A stretch of DNA of 64,000 nt from assembly GCF_030056795.1 (NCBI RefSeq), contig NZ_JASHKQ010000009.1, positions 1 through 64,000 of the forward strand, given 5' to 3'. The DNA comes from Rhodococcus sp. IEGM 1381 (GTDB taxonomy: Bacteria > Actinomycetota > Actinomycetes > Mycobacteriales > Mycobacteriaceae). The position numbers and the translations under genes were made by a program. A model generated the notes under the pieces. It saw nothing but the letters and a program-made list of their open reading frames with translations. It had not been told where the DNA came from and searched no databases. Shown piece after piece: positions 62,828 to 64,000 of this stretch (the first letter of the stretch is position 1; each line of letters begins with the position of its first letter).

Positions 62828-64000
62828 GTGCAGCCTCCATGATCGCAGCATCGACGTCGCGCCCTTCGGCACGCGCCATTCGAGTCGCTTCCAGCACCCG
62901 CTGGTAGTCGACGGGCATGACTTTGGTGAACAGCGCGGACCGGCGAGGCCAGTCGGCCAACAACGAGGTCGCGACAGTGGACCCGGTCCACCGCCGGTGA
63001 TTCTCGACGGTCTCGCGCAGCCACACCAGGTCGTCCGGGTTGGGGACCTGCAGCTCGACCATCGCCATGTTCACGTCGGCGGGATCGAGACCGAGGACGA
63101 ACGCGATACCGCCGGACATCCCCGCCGCCATGTTGCGACCGGTCGGGCCAAGCACGACAACCCGGCCACCGGTCATGTATTCGAACGCGTGGTCACCCAC
63201 GCCCTCGTTCACCGCGACGGCTCCCGAGTTCCTGACGGCGAAACGCTCCCCTGCCTTGCCCCGCAGGTATACCTCGCCCGAGGTTGCGCCGTACAGAATG
63301 GTGTTGCCGGCGATCACGTTGTCCTCGGCGACGAAGGGCACATCGTCGGCCGGGCGCACGACGATGCGACCACCCGACAGCCCCTTGCCGACATAGTCGT
63401 TCGCGTCACCGACCAGATCGATCGTGATCCCCGGCGGCAGGAAGGCACCGAGCGACTGCCCTGCCGATCCGGTGAACGCAATGCGAATGGTGTCGTCCGG
63501 GAGTCCACCCGCGCCGTAGCGTCGGGTGACCTCGGACCCCAGAAGCGTCCCGACGGTGCGGTTGACGTTACGTACCGGCAGCTCCAGCTTGACCGGATGG
63601 GCATCCTCGAGCGCTCCCTCCGCCAACTGGATCAGCGTTCGATCCAGCGCGAGATCGAGACCGTGATCTTGCCCGCGGAGGCGTCGACGCTGCGTCATGG
63701 GGGCACCGTGCCGGTCGACGGGCATCGCGAAGATCGGAGCCAGATCCAGGCCCTTGCTCTTCCAGTGTGCGACGCCGGCCGCTGTCTCGAGTACGTCGGC
63801 GTGGCCTACTGCTTCGTCGATACTGCGGAAACCGAGCTGCGCGAGGTACTTTCGCACGTCCTCGGCAATGAACTTGAAGAAGTCCTCGAGAAACTCGGGC
63901 TTGCCGGTGAACCGCTTGCGCAGCTCTGGGTTCTGTGTCGCCACCCCGACCGGGCACGTATCGAGGTGGCAGACACGCATCATGATGCATCCCGCCACGA
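62820..64000 (-). CDS. gltB: glutamate synthase large subunit, C-terminal part (cut by window edge)
   Basis: Partial: about 393 residues of a protein usually ~1500. The visible part opens with the 3Fe-4S cysteine segment [19 protein letters not shown] and continues into the glutamate-synthase beta-helix (GXGXG) domain, including [15 protein letters not shown] and [21 protein letters not shown]. The glutaminase and FMN domains lie off the right edge. It ends by overlapping gltD. Confidence 0.97.
   Translation of the reverse strand, partial: VAGCIMMRVCHLDTCPVGVATQNPELRKRFTGKPEFLEDFFKFIAEDVRKYLAQLGFRSIDEAVGHADVLETAAGVAHWKSKGLDLAPIFAMPVDRHGAPMTQRRRLRGQDHGLDLALDRTLIQLAEGALEDAHPVKLELPVRNVNRTVGTLLGSEVTRRYGAGGLPDDTIRIAFTGSAGQSLGAFLPPGITIDLVGDANDYVGKGLSGGRIVVRPADDVPFVAEDNVIAGNTILYGATSGEVYLRGKAGERFAVRNSGAVAVNEGVGDHAFEYMTGGRVVVLGPTGRNMAAGMSGGIAFVLGLDPADVNMAMVELQVPNPDDLVWLRETVENHRRWTGSTVATSLLADWPRRSALFTKVMPVDYQRVLEATRMARAEGRDVDAAIMEAARG

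Overview
The window looks like ordinary core chromosome of a high-GC actinomycete of the Nocardiaceae, most likely Rhodococcus or a close relative. Supporting signs are the mycobacterial/nocardial-type rRNA leader, GTG/TTG starts, many leaderless-looking starts, ANTAR regulator PdtaR, a CoaE-GrpB fusion and a HelD-type RNA polymerase helicase. From memory, gene order follows Mycobacterium tuberculosis from tyrS/mpg (Rv1689-Rv1688) through arg, pheST, infC-rpmI-rplT, uvrA, uvrB, coaE, rpsA, polA, pdtaR and tesB to pyk (Rv1617). I see no prophage, insertion sequence or CRISPR array.

Layout: 1-404 holds the leader and tandem promoters of an rRNA operon that lies off the left edge on the minus strand. 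405-6193 has tyrS and mpg, a decayed ABC permease, a Trm112-like protein and a hydrolase/acyl-CoA-synthetase fusion. 6302-14845 is the arginine operon argCJBDFRGH, with 4-bp start/stop overlaps and an ArgR-like operator on a leaderless-looking promoter. 14898-21894 has pheST and infC-rpmI-rplT-tsnR, with a long attenuated infC leader. 21968-30634 has a DUF1844 protein, uvrA, a metallo-hydrolase, a DoxX protein with sixteen exact 11-residue repeats, a HelD-like helicase and a universal stress protein. 30818-34548 encodes an exported-type hydrolase fused to an ABC ATPase, plus its permease. 34555-48599 has uvrB, coaE, rpsA, polA and small enzymes and regulators. 48815-54564 is a liv-type amino-acid transporter with a convergent binding-protein gene. 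54738-58885 has pdtaR, an unusual tRNA, small genes and an AraC/DUF1772 pair with clear operator repeats. 58851-64000 has tesB, pyk, gltD and the 3' part of gltB.

Most genes are housekeeping: arginine synthesis, translation, excision repair, CoA synthesis and nitrogen assimilation. The points most worth a second look are the 11-mer repeat protein, the hydrolase-ABC fusion, the short-variable-arm tRNA with a Leu(CAA) anticodon, the tsnR start buried in a long hairpin, the AUC start and attenuator of infC, the AraC direct-repeat operator, and the recurring -10-to-start-codon spacing that suggests widespread leaderless transcription.
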